Shown here: piece after piece, positions 6,821 to 14,027 of the stretch
Position numbering within the stretch: the stretch's first letter is position 1
Layout of the letters: every line of letters begins with the position of its first letter
Assembly: GCA_016201465.1 (NCBI GenBank)
Contig: JACQCV010000021.1
Coordinates: forward strand, 1 to 42,487
DNA: 42,487 bases
DNA from: Candidatus Vogelbacteria bacterium
GTDB taxonomy: Bacteria; Patescibacteriota; Minisyncoccia; Phycocordibacterales; UBA12445
Direction: 5' to 3'
Made by a program: the position numbers and the translations under genes
The notes under the pieces: model-generated
Seen by the model: the letters and a program-made list of their open reading frames with translations, nothing else
What the model was told of the DNA's origin: nothing
Databases searched by the model: none

Positions 6821-7570
6821 GTGAAAAAATTAATAATTTTTGACCTCGACGGAACTCTAGCCGAGAGTAAGTCTAAGATGGATCCTGAGATGTCTCGACT
6901 TGTGTGTGAACTTTTAATGAAAAAGGACGTGGCCGTTATATCTGGTGGTGCATATAAACAGTTTCAAAATCAATTTCTTGAGAGTTTGAGTTGCCCACAG
7001 GACAAATTGGTTAGACTACATCTATTTCCAACATGCTCGACCACTTATTATAAATTCAGTGAGGGTGCATGGGAATGCGTTTATAAAGAATTTTTGAGCG
7101 AAGGTGAGAGGGCTAAAATTACGAGTGCTCTAAACGTGGCCCTGCCGCTGGGTGGTTATGTCAAGCCGGATAAAATTTTTGGTGATCTAATCGAAGATCG
7201 GGAGACCCAAATTTCTTTTTCAGCACTCGGTCAGCTCGCTCCGGGCGAATTAAAGAAGGTGTGGGATCCGAATCATTCGAAAAGATTAAAAATAAAAAAA
7301 TTCTTGGATTCATTACTTCCAAATTTTGAAATACGTATCGGTGGCGCCACCACCATTGATATAACGAGGAAGGGGATTGATAAGGCCCATGGCATAAGAC
7401 AAATGGAAAAGCTTTTAGGCTTTTCAAAGAACGAAATGCTTTTTATTGGCGACGCCATTTTCCCAGGAGGAAATGATTATCCTGTGAAGGAAATTGGTAT
7501 TGATTGTATTGCTGTGGGTGGCCCACAGCAGACTAAGGTTGAGATTAGAAGGATAATTTCTGAAAAATAA
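6821..7570 (+). CDS. HAD-IIB family phosphatase, phosphomannomutase-like
   Basis: A haloacid-dehalogenase superfamily enzyme of about 249 aa. Motif I is FDLDGT (residues 7-12), with the nucleophile and acid/base Asp pair. Motif II is the VISGG region near residue 45. Motif IV is FIGDAIFPGGND in the last fifth, a pattern close to the GD...PGGND signature of eukaryotic-type alpha-phosphomannomutases. This suggests sugar-phosphate phosphatase or phosphomutase activity in the cytoplasm. GTG 6821 is preferred because ATG 6812 falls within the putative -10 hexamer, although MRLVKKL from 6812 is possible. It converges on the patatin-like gene with a shared hairpin between them. Confidence 0.85.
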   Translation: MKKLIIFDLDGTLAESKSKMDPEMSRLVCELLMKKDVAVISGGAYKQFQNQFLESLSCPQDKLVRLHLFPTCSTTYYKFSEGAWECVYKEFLSEGERAKITSALNVALPLGGYVKPDKIFGDLIEDRETQISFSALGQLAPGELKKVWDPNHSKRLKIKKFLDSLLPNFEIRIGGATTIDITRKGIDKAHGIRQMEKLLGFSKNEMLFIGDAIFPGGNDYPVKEIGIDCIAVGGPQQTKVEIRRIISEK

Positions 7571-7588
7571 AAACCCACCAGAGTGGGT
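7564..7588 (-). terminator. Shared hairpin terminator between convergent genes
   Basis: ACCCAC (7573-7578), loop CAGA, GTGGGT (7583-7588). On the reverse strand a long T run follows (A-rich 7564-7573), giving a good terminator for the patatin-like gene. On the forward strand it can end the HAD transcript less efficiently. Confidence 0.65.
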
Positions 7589-7595
7589 GACTTTA

Positions 7596-8720
7596 TTATA
7601 TTTTGAAACTGTCAATTTTCTGTTGCAGTTTCTTTTTGATGGATTTCTCAAATGGGTCTAAGTAATAGGGCAGATGTTGCATGTTGATCTCTTTGTAAAG
7701 ATAGATTGAGACTCCTCGCAAAATCTTCTCGAGTAAGCCTTTATTAAAGAGCGATGCAATAATCTTTCGTATGCGCCTAAAACCAGCACCAAATTCCATG
7801 AAGTCTGGGAACTGATCAGGGTGTGGCAATTCTATATTTGTGGCGTCGAGTTCAAGGATCATACACTTCGCTCCTCGATATCCAGCCAACTCAAGGTGAG
7901 AGCGGAATGTATCGTGGTGCGAAGCGTCGGTAAAATATTTTTCCATTTCAAGAAAGTGAAAGACGGATGGGGATTTCCTAGAGAGGGTATGCACAAAAGT
8001 TCCAATGATTAAAAGCTTGCTAGGATCAAGACCTTTTTTAATGTGAGAATCAATTACGGACAAAATCGGAATTGATTCCTTTTGGGCGGCGTCGACAAAT
8101 TGTTGTCCGTGAACTGTCTGAAGTGCGAAGATGTGTCTAATGGCACACGAAGCTACGATGGCTTCAGATATTTTTACTTTGGGAGTGGTGTCCTTTGAAA
8201 AAACATAAGTCTGTGAACCATCTATCAGTGTCGCGACGACCTCAAGAGGTGGTGACGTTTTTGCAAAGTCGTTTGTCTTGAGCCCTTGGTCTAAGAGAAG
8301 TTTTATATTTTCGCCACTAATGATTCCTATTCGATGATCAACAAGGTGTTTTAGAATGGTAGATGCAGCCCTAAAGCCCGCAAGGAAGTACGCTCTAAGA
8401 TTTCGAAAATTGTCGAAGAAACTTTTCGTTTCATTATGTTCCGCAAAGAAACCAATATCTTCGACGACATCCTTCAGATGGAGTCCGAGTAATAGTTTAC
8501 GTATTTTATCGCCGCTGACTCCGCTTGCCGCAAGGGCGAGCGGTATGCCTGAACCACTTGCTGTCCTGATGCCGTCAATGTATTCCTTGTAGGGCTCTAG
8601 AAGTTGCCACAATGCAAGAGCAGCCGCAATTGCAGGTATGGCACCAACACTACCGACCACATAAATTGTATAACCCTCTTCTTTTAACTTTTTTAGAAAA
8701 TTGCCCACTGGATCTTTCAT
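7596..8720 (-). CDS. Patatin-like phospholipase family protein, altered motifs
   Basis: A 374-aa protein with the patatin order of elements. The N-terminal strand-turn VVGSVGAIPAIAAA stands where the oxyanion-hole GGGxRG motif is expected. TASGSGIPLAL near residue 55 replaces the GxSxG nucleophile elbow. A diagnostic later block VATLIDGSQTYVFSK, then ISEAIVASCAIRHIF, then FVDAAQ matches the patatin region ending in the catalytic Asp-Gly dyad. The nucleophile Ser and the Asp appear retained, but flanking glycines are replaced (T for G before the Ser, VDAA for VDGG). It may be a lipid acyl hydrolase of altered specificity or a non-catalytic relative. The start has an SD (GGAGGT) close upstream, and a reverse-strand TATACT (8764-8769) may be its -10. 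Confidence 0.75.
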   Translation of the reverse strand: MKDPVGNFLKKLKEEGYTIYVVGSVGAIPAIAAALALWQLLEPYKEYIDGIRTASGSGIPLALAASGVSGDKIRKLLLGLHLKDVVEDIGFFAEHNETKSFFDNFRNLRAYFLAGFRAASTILKHLVDHRIGIISGENIKLLLDQGLKTNDFAKTSPPLEVVATLIDGSQTYVFSKDTTPKVKISEAIVASCAIRHIFALQTVHGQQFVDAAQKESIPILSVIDSHIKKGLDPSKLLIIGTFVHTLSRKSPSVFHFLEMEKYFTDASHHDTFRSHLELAGYRGAKCMILELDATNIELPHPDQFPDFMEFGAGFRRIRKIIASLFNKGLLEKILRGVSIYLYKEINMQHLPYYLDPFEKSIKKKLQQKIDSFKI

Positions 8721-8763
8721 GTATCGACCTCCACTTTTTTCAAGTTACAATCCATCTGATTTA

Positions 8764-8769
8764 AGTATA
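8764..8769 (-). promoter_or_regulatory. Candidate -10 of the patatin-like gene
   Basis: Reverse-strand TATACT about 45 nt upstream of the start codon; the -35 is weak. The gene therefore has a real leader with an SD, unlike many neighbours. Confidence 0.4.
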
Positions 8770-8776
8770 ACTCAGC

Positions 8777-8805
8777 TTTGGATATAAAATCTAGGATGGT
8801 ATAAT
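8777..8805 (+). promoter_or_regulatory. Promoter of the saccharopine-dehydrogenase-like operon
   Basis: TTTGGA (8777-8782), 17-nt spacer, TATAAT (8800-8805). The start codon is 24 nt further on, giving a short leader. The same TTTGGA -35 variant occurs before the DoxX-like gene. Confidence 0.65.
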
Positions 8806-8829
8806 TTGTGTAGGTAATTAAATAAAAAA

Positions 8830-9984
8830 ATGGAATATGATTTCTTAATTATTGGTTCAAGTGGTATGCAGGGGAGGATTGTGGTGCGTGATCTTTTGGA
8901 ATCCGGATTCAAGGTTTATTGCGCAGACCTCTATCGTGATGGTTCAGAAAAGAATTTGGTTGAGCATCCTGGAACACCCTTTGAGTTTATTGATTTGAGG
9001 AAATTTGAAGAACTTAAAAGTTTCATAAAGAAAATCGTCGCCAGAGTGGTTATAAATTGCGCCGAAGGAGATTGGAATCATGACGTTTATCGTGTCTGCC
9101 TAGAGGAAAAACGTCATGTCATCGATTTGGGATCAGACATTCCGGTTACAAAAGCTCAGCTCGCTATGAGTAAAGCATTTAAAGACGCTGACCGTGTAGC
9201 GATAACTGGCTGTGGATCGACTCCGGGTATTAATAACGTAATGATGAAGCACGCTTCCCAATTCTTTAATAAGATCGATACGATTGAAATAGGTTTCGCT
9301 TGGGATTCGAATGTGAAAAAATTTGTCGTTCCGTTTTCGGTGGAGAGTATTATAGAAGAGTTGACAGATTTGGCGCCTGTTTATGAAGCTTCACAGTGGA
9401 TAGATAGGGTGCCGGCTGAGACCGAAGTGACTAGGGAGTTCCGGGAAATTGGTTCACAGAAATGCTATTTGGTGAGACATCCTGAAACATACACTTTCAC
9501 TCAAGATTATAAAGATTTTGAGCCTAAAAATATTAGGTTTTATGCTGGGTTTCCGGATCATTCTTTAGAGGTCTTGAGGAAGATTATTGAACTAGGCTTC
9601 GGAGCCAAGGGGCTATTGAATTTTGAAAAGACGGAAATAAGACCAATTGATGCTGTATCAAGAATCTTAACTAGATTACCAAAACCGGATAATTACACTG
9701 AGAAGGAAAATCTCTGGGTGGAGGTGTCTGGAAAGGGTAAGGATGATGGAATTAAGATTGTTCGCATGGAGTGTATTGTGATGACACTTCCAGGCTGGGG
9801 TGACGCTGGTTGTAATATTGATACTGGTTTGCCCGCTTCGATAATAGCACAAATGATCCTCGATGAGAGGATTTTCGCTCGCGGTAGCTTCGCGCCAGAT
9901 ATGGCTGTTCCGACTGATGAATTTTTTAAGGAATTGAAGAAAAAGGGAATGACTGTTTATCAGGACGGTAACTCAATAAATTAG
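8830..9984 (+). CDS. Saccharopine dehydrogenase-like NAD(P)-binding protein
   Basis: A 384-aa oxidoreductase of the saccharopine dehydrogenase/homospermidine synthase superfamily. The N-terminal Rossmann fold shows FLIIGSSGMQGRIVVRDLL (residues 5-23, a GxxGxxG-type nucleotide loop), VINCAEGDWNHDVYRVCLEE around residue 75, VIDLGSD, and GCGSTPGINNVMMKH near residue 130, the conserved G-x-x-PG-x-x-N block. The C-terminal half has GWGDAGCNIDTGLPASI, typical of the substrate domain. The physiological substrate cannot be read from sequence. It is the first gene of a tight set whose next gene starts directly after this stop codon (9982-9984 / 9985). Confidence 0.88.
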   Translation: MEYDFLIIGSSGMQGRIVVRDLLESGFKVYCADLYRDGSEKNLVEHPGTPFEFIDLRKFEELKSFIKKIVARVVINCAEGDWNHDVYRVCLEEKRHVIDLGSDIPVTKAQLAMSKAFKDADRVAITGCGSTPGINNVMMKHASQFFNKIDTIEIGFAWDSNVKKFVVPFSVESIIEELTDLAPVYEASQWIDRVPAETEVTREFREIGSQKCYLVRHPETYTFTQDYKDFEPKNIRFYAGFPDHSLEVLRKIIELGFGAKGLLNFEKTEIRPIDAVSRILTRLPKPDNYTEKENLWVEVSGKGKDDGIKIVRMECIVMTLPGWGDAGCNIDTGLPASIIAQMILDERIFARGSFAPDMAVPTDEFFKELKKKGMTVYQDGNSIN

Positions 9985-10602
9985 ATGTGTTATTCAGCCG
10001 GGGCAAGCCTAGTGGCTAGTGGGGGATTGGCTACAATAGGTATCGCAACTTATCGCGCAGCGGATAAGAAGCATAAGATGCTTGCTGCAATTCCAATTAT
10101 TTTTGCTGTGCAGCAGGCATTTGAAGGTTTTCAGTGGATTTCTCTGGGTGTCGGTAAACCGAGCATGATCGCGGCTTACAGTTTCCTCTTTTTTGCTTTT
10201 TTATTTTGGCCGGTGTATATGCCCTACACGATTTTCAAACTTGATCCAAAAAGGCGGAAAATATTAAAATGGTTAGTTGGTTTTGGTATAGCTGTCGCGT
10301 TAATTTTTCTTTTGTCACTTTTATATTTACCACTATCTGTGTATCCACGGGGGGGCAGTATTTGTTACGATATTAATGTTCCATTTAGTCAGTTACTCGT
10401 TGCCTTCTACGTCTTTGTAACCTGCGGGGTTCTCTTGTTCTCTAGTAATAAAGTTTTTAATTGGTTTGGGGTTTTACTCCTATTGTCGGCGGTTATTTCA
10501 GAAATTTTCTTTTTTTACACATTCACATCGGTCTGGTGTTTCTTTGCGGCCATGTTGAGTTCTCTCGTATATTTCTATATTAGGCACCTTAAGATGTATT
10601 AA
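9985..10602 (+). CDS. DUF6629-like polytopic membrane protein
   Basis: A 205-aa membrane protein with about six or seven hydrophobic helices. The N-terminus MCYSAGASLVASGGLATIGI and the following AAIPIIFAVQQAFEGFQWI match the MCxSA...P-x-x-FA-x-QQ-x-EG pattern that I associate with DUF6629, a family without known function. It starts on the base after the preceding stop codon with no SD, so translation is likely coupled to the dehydrogenase. Conserved polar residues in membrane helices (QQ, EG near residues 43-50) suggest a ligand or redox role, but nothing specific. Confidence 0.75.
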   Translation: MCYSAGASLVASGGLATIGIATYRAADKKHKMLAAIPIIFAVQQAFEGFQWISLGVGKPSMIAAYSFLFFAFLFWPVYMPYTIFKLDPKRRKILKWLVGFGIAVALIFLLSLLYLPLSVYPRGGSICYDINVPFSQLLVAFYVFVTCGVLLFSSNKVFNWFGVLLLLSAVISEIFFFYTFTSVWCFFAAMLSSLVYFYIRHLKMY

Positions 10603-10606
10603 TAGT

Positions 10607-11044
10607 ATGCCCAAACAAAAACTTGTCACAATTGGAAATGAAAACATTTGTCCTGTGGCCGTTATAATTAGGGGCGGCAAGATCCTGTTGGGATTGAGAC
10701 ATTATACTAAAGATAAGTGGAAGCTAATTTCTGTATGGACGACACCGGGTGGAAGATGCAACACAAATGAGTCTCTAGGGTCTGCGCTTCATAGAGAAGT
10801 TAAAGAAGAAATTGGAGTTGATGATCTGGAAATTATAGAATATTTAGGCGAAGTACCTGGGGCGAAATATAGTAACGATCATTCAGATATCGTTCCACTT
10901 TTTTTATGCAAGACCAATCAGGAGCCTAAGCTAATGGAGCCTCAGAAGTTTTCGGAGTGGCGTTGGTTCGCTCCGCTTGATATTCCGGATAATTTTATCA
11001 ATCCCGCGGCGCTTGAAATCATAAAAGAGAAGGTATTTGATTAA
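10607..11044 (+). CDS. Nudix hydrolase
   Basis: A 145-aa Nudix pyrophosphohydrolase that cleaves nucleoside diphosphates linked to another group, using Mg2+. The Nudix box is complete: G49, five residues, E55, seven residues, REVKEEIGV (residues 63-71). The rest is a plain single-domain alpha/beta/alpha fold with no zinc ribbon. The start lies four bases after the DUF6629-like stop, which makes it the third gene of the 8830 operon. The substrate is not predictable; roles in cleaning up oxidised or capped nucleotides are typical of the family. Confidence 0.92.
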   Translation: MPKQKLVTIGNENICPVAVIIRGGKILLGLRHYTKDKWKLISVWTTPGGRCNTNESLGSALHREVKEEIGVDDLEIIEYLGEVPGAKYSNDHSDIVPLFLCKTNQEPKLMEPQKFSEWRWFAPLDIPDNFINPAALEIIKEKVFD

Positions 11045-11105
11045 GTTTGAAATCACAGACTTCTTCTTCATGTTAACGGTGAGGGGAAACTCTCTGTGGG
11101 CATTG

Positions 11106-11134
11106 TTGTTTTTGTGACGAAGTTTTGATATTGT
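11106..11134 (+). promoter_or_regulatory. Promoter of dus
   Basis: TTGTTT (11106-11111), 17-nt spacer, TATTGT (11129-11134), 7 nt to ATG 11142. Confidence 0.45.
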
Positions 11135-11141
11135 CAAACGA

Positions 11142-12146
11142 ATGGTAAAAGGATTCTGGGAAAAAATACAAAAACCTATTTTTGCTCTTGCGCCAATGGC
11201 AGATGTTACCGACGCGGCTTTTAGGCAGATCATAGCTAAGTATGGCAAGCCAGATGTTATGTGGACTGAGTTTGTGTCATGTGACGGTTTGTGTTCTATG
11301 GGGAAGGATAAACTGTTGAAGGATTTGTGGTATACCGAGGCTGAGCGTCCAATCGTGGCACAATTTTTTGGTTCGAAGCCCGAGAATTTTTATAGATGTG
11401 CAAAATTGGCGATCGAGCTTGGATTTGATGGTATTGATATCAACATGGGTTGTCCAGATCGCTCAATAAATAATCAGATGGCCGGAGCAGATCTGATAAA
11501 TAACCCAGAGCTCGCCAAAATGATTATTCGTGAGACAAAGAGAGGTGCGGGTAACTTACCTGTGTCCATCAAAACTCGCGTTGGGTATAATAAAGAAAAT
11601 CTAGATGAATGGCTTAAGAATTTACTCGAAGAGAAGCCAGCTGCGATAACTATTCATGCGCGAACCAAAAAAGAATTATCTCTTGTGCCCGCCCGCTGGG
11701 AATTAGTTGCTCGTGCAAAAGAAATAGCAAAAGGAACAGGGACTTTGATATTAGGAAACGGAGATGTAAAATATTTACGCGATGCACAAAATAAAATTTC
11801 CCAAACCGGCGCCGACGGAGCAATGCTCGGACGTGCTGTTTTTGGTGATCCATGGCTCTTTAGTGGTTTTAATCGAGAAAAAGCACTTCAAAAGTTTACT
11901 AATAGTGAGACGTCCATTTTTATCGACAAGAAGTCGACACTTACATTAAGTCAAAGGCTAAAGGTTATGCTTGAGCACGCAGAACTATTTGATGAACTCT
12001 TTGCTGGTATCAAGAACTTCGCGTTAATGCGTAAGCATTTCGGATCTTATGTTGGGGGATTTCCCGGAGCTAAAGAGCTTCGAGTCAAATTGATGGAAGC
12101 TGAAAATTCGAAGCAGGTAGGGAAGATTGTGAGACCGTTGTTGTAA
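11142..12146 (+). CDS. dus: tRNA-dihydrouridine synthase
   Basis: Flavoenzyme that reduces uridines in the tRNA D-loop to dihydrouridine using FMN and NADPH. A 334-aa TIM barrel with APMADVTDAAFR (residues 17-28, FMN phosphate region), QFFGSKPE (about 74-81), the catalytic NMGCP (Cys104) followed by the AGADL stretch, ITIHARTKKE near residue 168 (the HxR tRNA-binding segment), LGNGD and the GAMLGRA phosphate loop near residue 226. The GCP is followed by DRSINNQMAGADL, a variant of the usual VxxxxAG context. Which Dus subtype (A, B or C) cannot be assigned. It has its own leaderless-type promoter. Confidence 0.93.
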   Translation: MVKGFWEKIQKPIFALAPMADVTDAAFRQIIAKYGKPDVMWTEFVSCDGLCSMGKDKLLKDLWYTEAERPIVAQFFGSKPENFYRCAKLAIELGFDGIDINMGCPDRSINNQMAGADLINNPELAKMIIRETKRGAGNLPVSIKTRVGYNKENLDEWLKNLLEEKPAAITIHARTKKELSLVPARWELVARAKEIAKGTGTLILGNGDVKYLRDAQNKISQTGADGAMLGRAVFGDPWLFSGFNREKALQKFTNSETSIFIDKKSTLTLSQRLKVMLEHAELFDELFAGIKNFALMRKHFGSYVGGFPGAKELRVKLMEAENSKQVGKIVRPLL

Positions 12147-12174
12147 TATCTTAATTTAGTCTGCGCTGTAACCT

Positions 12175-12202
12175 TTGACATCTGTAAAGATATGTGTATA
12201 AT
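12175..12202 (+). promoter_or_regulatory. Strong consensus promoter of the phage-like orphan
   Basis: TTGACA (12175-12180), 16-nt spacer, TATAAT (12197-12202): both hexamers are perfect. A leader of about 45 nt follows with a perfect 10-bp palindrome (AATGGCCATT, 12229-12238) and the SD AAGGAG (12243-12248). Confidence 0.75.
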
Positions 12203-12256
12203 TTCTTTTGAACTGTACTTTAATTGGTAATGGCCATTGGCCAAGGAGAGTGGTTT

Positions 12257-12862
12257 ATGCCTACGGGATACACTTCGGATATTTGTTACGGGGAAAAGGG
12301 TGTTTCATTTCAGAAGTTTATTTTAACTTGTGCTCGAAATTTTGGAGCCACGATTACAATGCGTGATGAGCCGCTCGATGCTCTAATCCCAGAGGAATTC
12401 AAGCCAGATGATTATAATCACGAGCGGTTGATTCAAGCCAAGGCAAATCTGACTCGTGCTCTTAATATGAGCGATCGTCAAGTTCTTGCGGCCTCGGTCA
12501 AGACTTATAAAGATTCATGTAAGTCTTATTTGGAATCTCTCACCAAGTCGCGAGCGCTTCGTTCTCGCTACGAGACAATGTTGGCTCAGGTGAGAGCTTG
12601 GACTCCGCCATCCACCGACCATTATGGATTGAAGGATTTTATGGTTGAGCAACTGACGATGAGTATTGATCACGACTGCTCGACTTATCCACGACGATGG
12701 CCCAGACAGAAGTCTGTAACTGGCTATCGGAAGCAGATCGTGAAGAGTGCAAAGTGGGATATTGCATATCATTCTAAGGGGTGGGCGGAAGAGATTGATC
12801 GTGCCGAGAAGCGCACAACGTGGATTAAGCAGCTTCGTGAAAGTTTGCGGAATCTAAGTTAG
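12257..12862 (+). CDS. Conserved phage/bacterial orphan, 201 aa
   Basis: No known function. The start ATG 12257 is fixed by AAGGAG 8 nt upstream. The N-terminus MPTGYTSDI followed by CARNFGATITMRDEPLDA and IPEEFKPDDY is a pattern I recall from a widespread family of uncharacterised proteins in phages and bacteria, which open with MPTGYT and carry C-A-R-x-F-G-A-x-I-x-MRD-x-P. The middle is a helical, charged region; the C-terminus has YHSKGWAEEIDRAEKRTTW, also family-like. No TM or signal. It has a consensus promoter and a perfect hairpin terminator, so it is a self-contained unit, possibly acquired from a phage. Confidence 0.8.
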   Translation: MPTGYTSDICYGEKGVSFQKFILTCARNFGATITMRDEPLDALIPEEFKPDDYNHERLIQAKANLTRALNMSDRQVLAASVKTYKDSCKSYLESLTKSRALRSRYETMLAQVRAWTPPSTDHYGLKDFMVEQLTMSIDHDCSTYPRRWPRQKSVTGYRKQIVKSAKWDIAYHSKGWAEEIDRAEKRTTWIKQLRESLRNLS

Positions 12863-12880
12863 AATAGTAGACAGTTTTGT

Positions 12881-12906
12881 GCGTGCTACAAGGTAGCACG
12901 CTTTTT
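12881..12906 (+). terminator. Rho-independent terminator
   Basis: GCGTGCTAC (12881-12889), loop AAG, GTAGCACGC (12893-12901), then TTTTT: a 9-bp perfect stem ending the phage-like orphan transcript. Confidence 0.92.
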
Positions 12907-12916
12907 ATATTTGATG

Positions 12917-12944
12917 TTGACTAATTAGACAGATTGATTATTCT
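12917..12944 (+). promoter_or_regulatory. Promoter of the 12981-13951 gene pair
   Basis: TTGACT (12917-12922), 16-nt spacer, TATTCT (12939-12944). The leader of about 30 nt contains the SD. Confidence 0.6.
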
Positions 12945-12980
12945 GAATGAATAATTTGTTCGTTGAAAAAGGAGGAGAAA

Positions 12981-13499
12981 GTGAAGATTCCTGAGAGCAT
13001 TATTACAAAGTTGGATAATTTGGAGCGAAAGAAAAAGGATAGACGAAACAGAGATAGGCTAGCCAAGGAAGAGGAAAAGACGGCCGTGGATGCGCTTAAG
13101 CGACTCAAGAAAGATCGAGCAATTGAACTTCAATCTGCCGCCAGTTCAGTTGCTGCATGGATTGGTCTATTTTATCAAAATCCCATTGGCAAGAGATTGC
13201 TCAAGGCCGTTGGCTCTTTAAAGATTTTTTGTGCCGCGTACTGGCTTGGAATGCCTGTCCCAGAGGCGTACACTACAACGTTTGCAGTGATTAGTTTAGA
13301 TGCCAAGGGTAATGTCAGTTATGGAGAGAGGTATAAGGGGATGCCGGTGCATGAAACATTTTTGGACATGAATCCGGTTAATCCCGCGGTTCTTGTTGAG
13401 GCCCTACATCCAGACTATTTGGTTGCACTTGCTGACCACCTGGTGTCTGGTGTTGTGTGGGAATATATCGAAAACTTTTTGCCTAAAGAAATTTATTAA
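12981..13499 (+). CDS. Orphan 172-aa protein with basic coiled N-terminus
   Basis: Not recognised. GTG 12981 is chosen because AAGGAGG lies 5-6 nt upstream; the in-frame TTG at 12965-12963 would place the SD inside the gene. Residues 10-50 are highly charged and basic (KLDNLERKKKDRRNRDR, then KRLKKDRAIE), a likely helix or coiled coil. Residues about 60-172 form a compact domain (AAWIGLFYQNPIGKRLL, then FAVISLDAKGNVSYGERY, then LHPDYLVALADHLVSG). No TM segment. The stop overlaps an ATG (13499) in front of the next gene, so the two are cotranscribed and probably translationally coupled. Confidence 0.7.
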   Translation: MKIPESIITKLDNLERKKKDRRNRDRLAKEEEKTAVDALKRLKKDRAIELQSAASSVAAWIGLFYQNPIGKRLLKAVGSLKIFCAAYWLGMPVPEAYTTTFAVISLDAKGNVSYGERYKGMPVHETFLDMNPVNPAVLVEALHPDYLVALADHLVSGVVWEYIENFLPKEIY

Positions 13500-13513
13500 T
13501 GGAGGTGAATGAG

Positions 13514-13951
13514 GTGGTAAATGAGAAGAATCGTTTTGTCTGCACCATGATTGACCCTATGGGTCCAATCAGGTGGCTTGATAATAATAGGATAATAGGA
13601 CGCCAGAATTTTGGTGAAAGAAATAATTTAGTGATCATCGAGTTTGTAAACGGTAGTGAGGTTGGTGTCTGTATCTCTGTCGGATTCAATAGTGCCATCA
13701 ACGAAATTGAAGTTTTTAATAGTGGTGGCTCAGTTAAGGTAACATCGAATTGTGATGAGAAGATTAACATCCTTGATCTCGCCGCTAGAGAGATTGTTAG
13801 TTCTTGTGATTACGGTGAATTTTCAGTACGGAGATTGCTTGGCGGCCTGGCTGTAACTTCTTTGGACGAATCACCAGATGGAAGCAAATTTATCAAGAGA
13901 GTGATGATGGTAAACCCTCTTGAGATGCATCTAGAGATAGTCGAAAAATAA
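13514..13951 (+). CDS. Orphan 145-aa protein
   Basis: Not recognised. GTG 13514 is preferred since GGAGGT (13501-13506) lies 7 nt before it; the overlapping ATG 13499 is an alternative that adds five residues. The protein looks mostly beta: FVCTMIDPMGPIRWLDNN, IIGRQNF, LVIIEFVNGSEVGVCIS, followed by a helical patch (INILDLAAREI) and two more strands. No signal, TM, or catalytic motif is evident. It is the second gene of the pair with the 172-aa orphan and is followed by a strong terminator, so the pair is a self-contained expression unit. Confidence 0.7.
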   Translation: MVNEKNRFVCTMIDPMGPIRWLDNNRIIGRQNFGERNNLVIIEFVNGSEVGVCISVGFNSAINEIEVFNSGGSVKVTSNCDEKINILDLAAREIVSSCDYGEFSVRRLLGGLAVTSLDESPDGSKFIKRVMMVNPLEMHLEIVEK

Positions 13952-13981
13952 GGCGAAATCTAACACATATTGAGATATACT

Positions 13982-14011
13982 CTCCCGGCTTTGACCAGGG
14001 GAGTTTTTTTT
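13982..14011 (+). terminator. Rho-independent terminator
   Basis: CTCCC (13982-13986) pairs with GGGAG (13999-14003) around a GGCTTTGACCAG loop region, followed by a run of eight T. It ends the orphan pair; the S41 protease start follows 17 nt later. Confidence 0.8.
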
Positions 14012-14027
14012 GTAATAATGTGGAGTA

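Noticed and set aside
12229-12238. Palindrome AATGGCCATT before the SD of the MPTGYT orphan
   Set aside because: A 10-bp palindrome is short enough to be chance and no repressor or second copy is known; noted in the promoter entry only.
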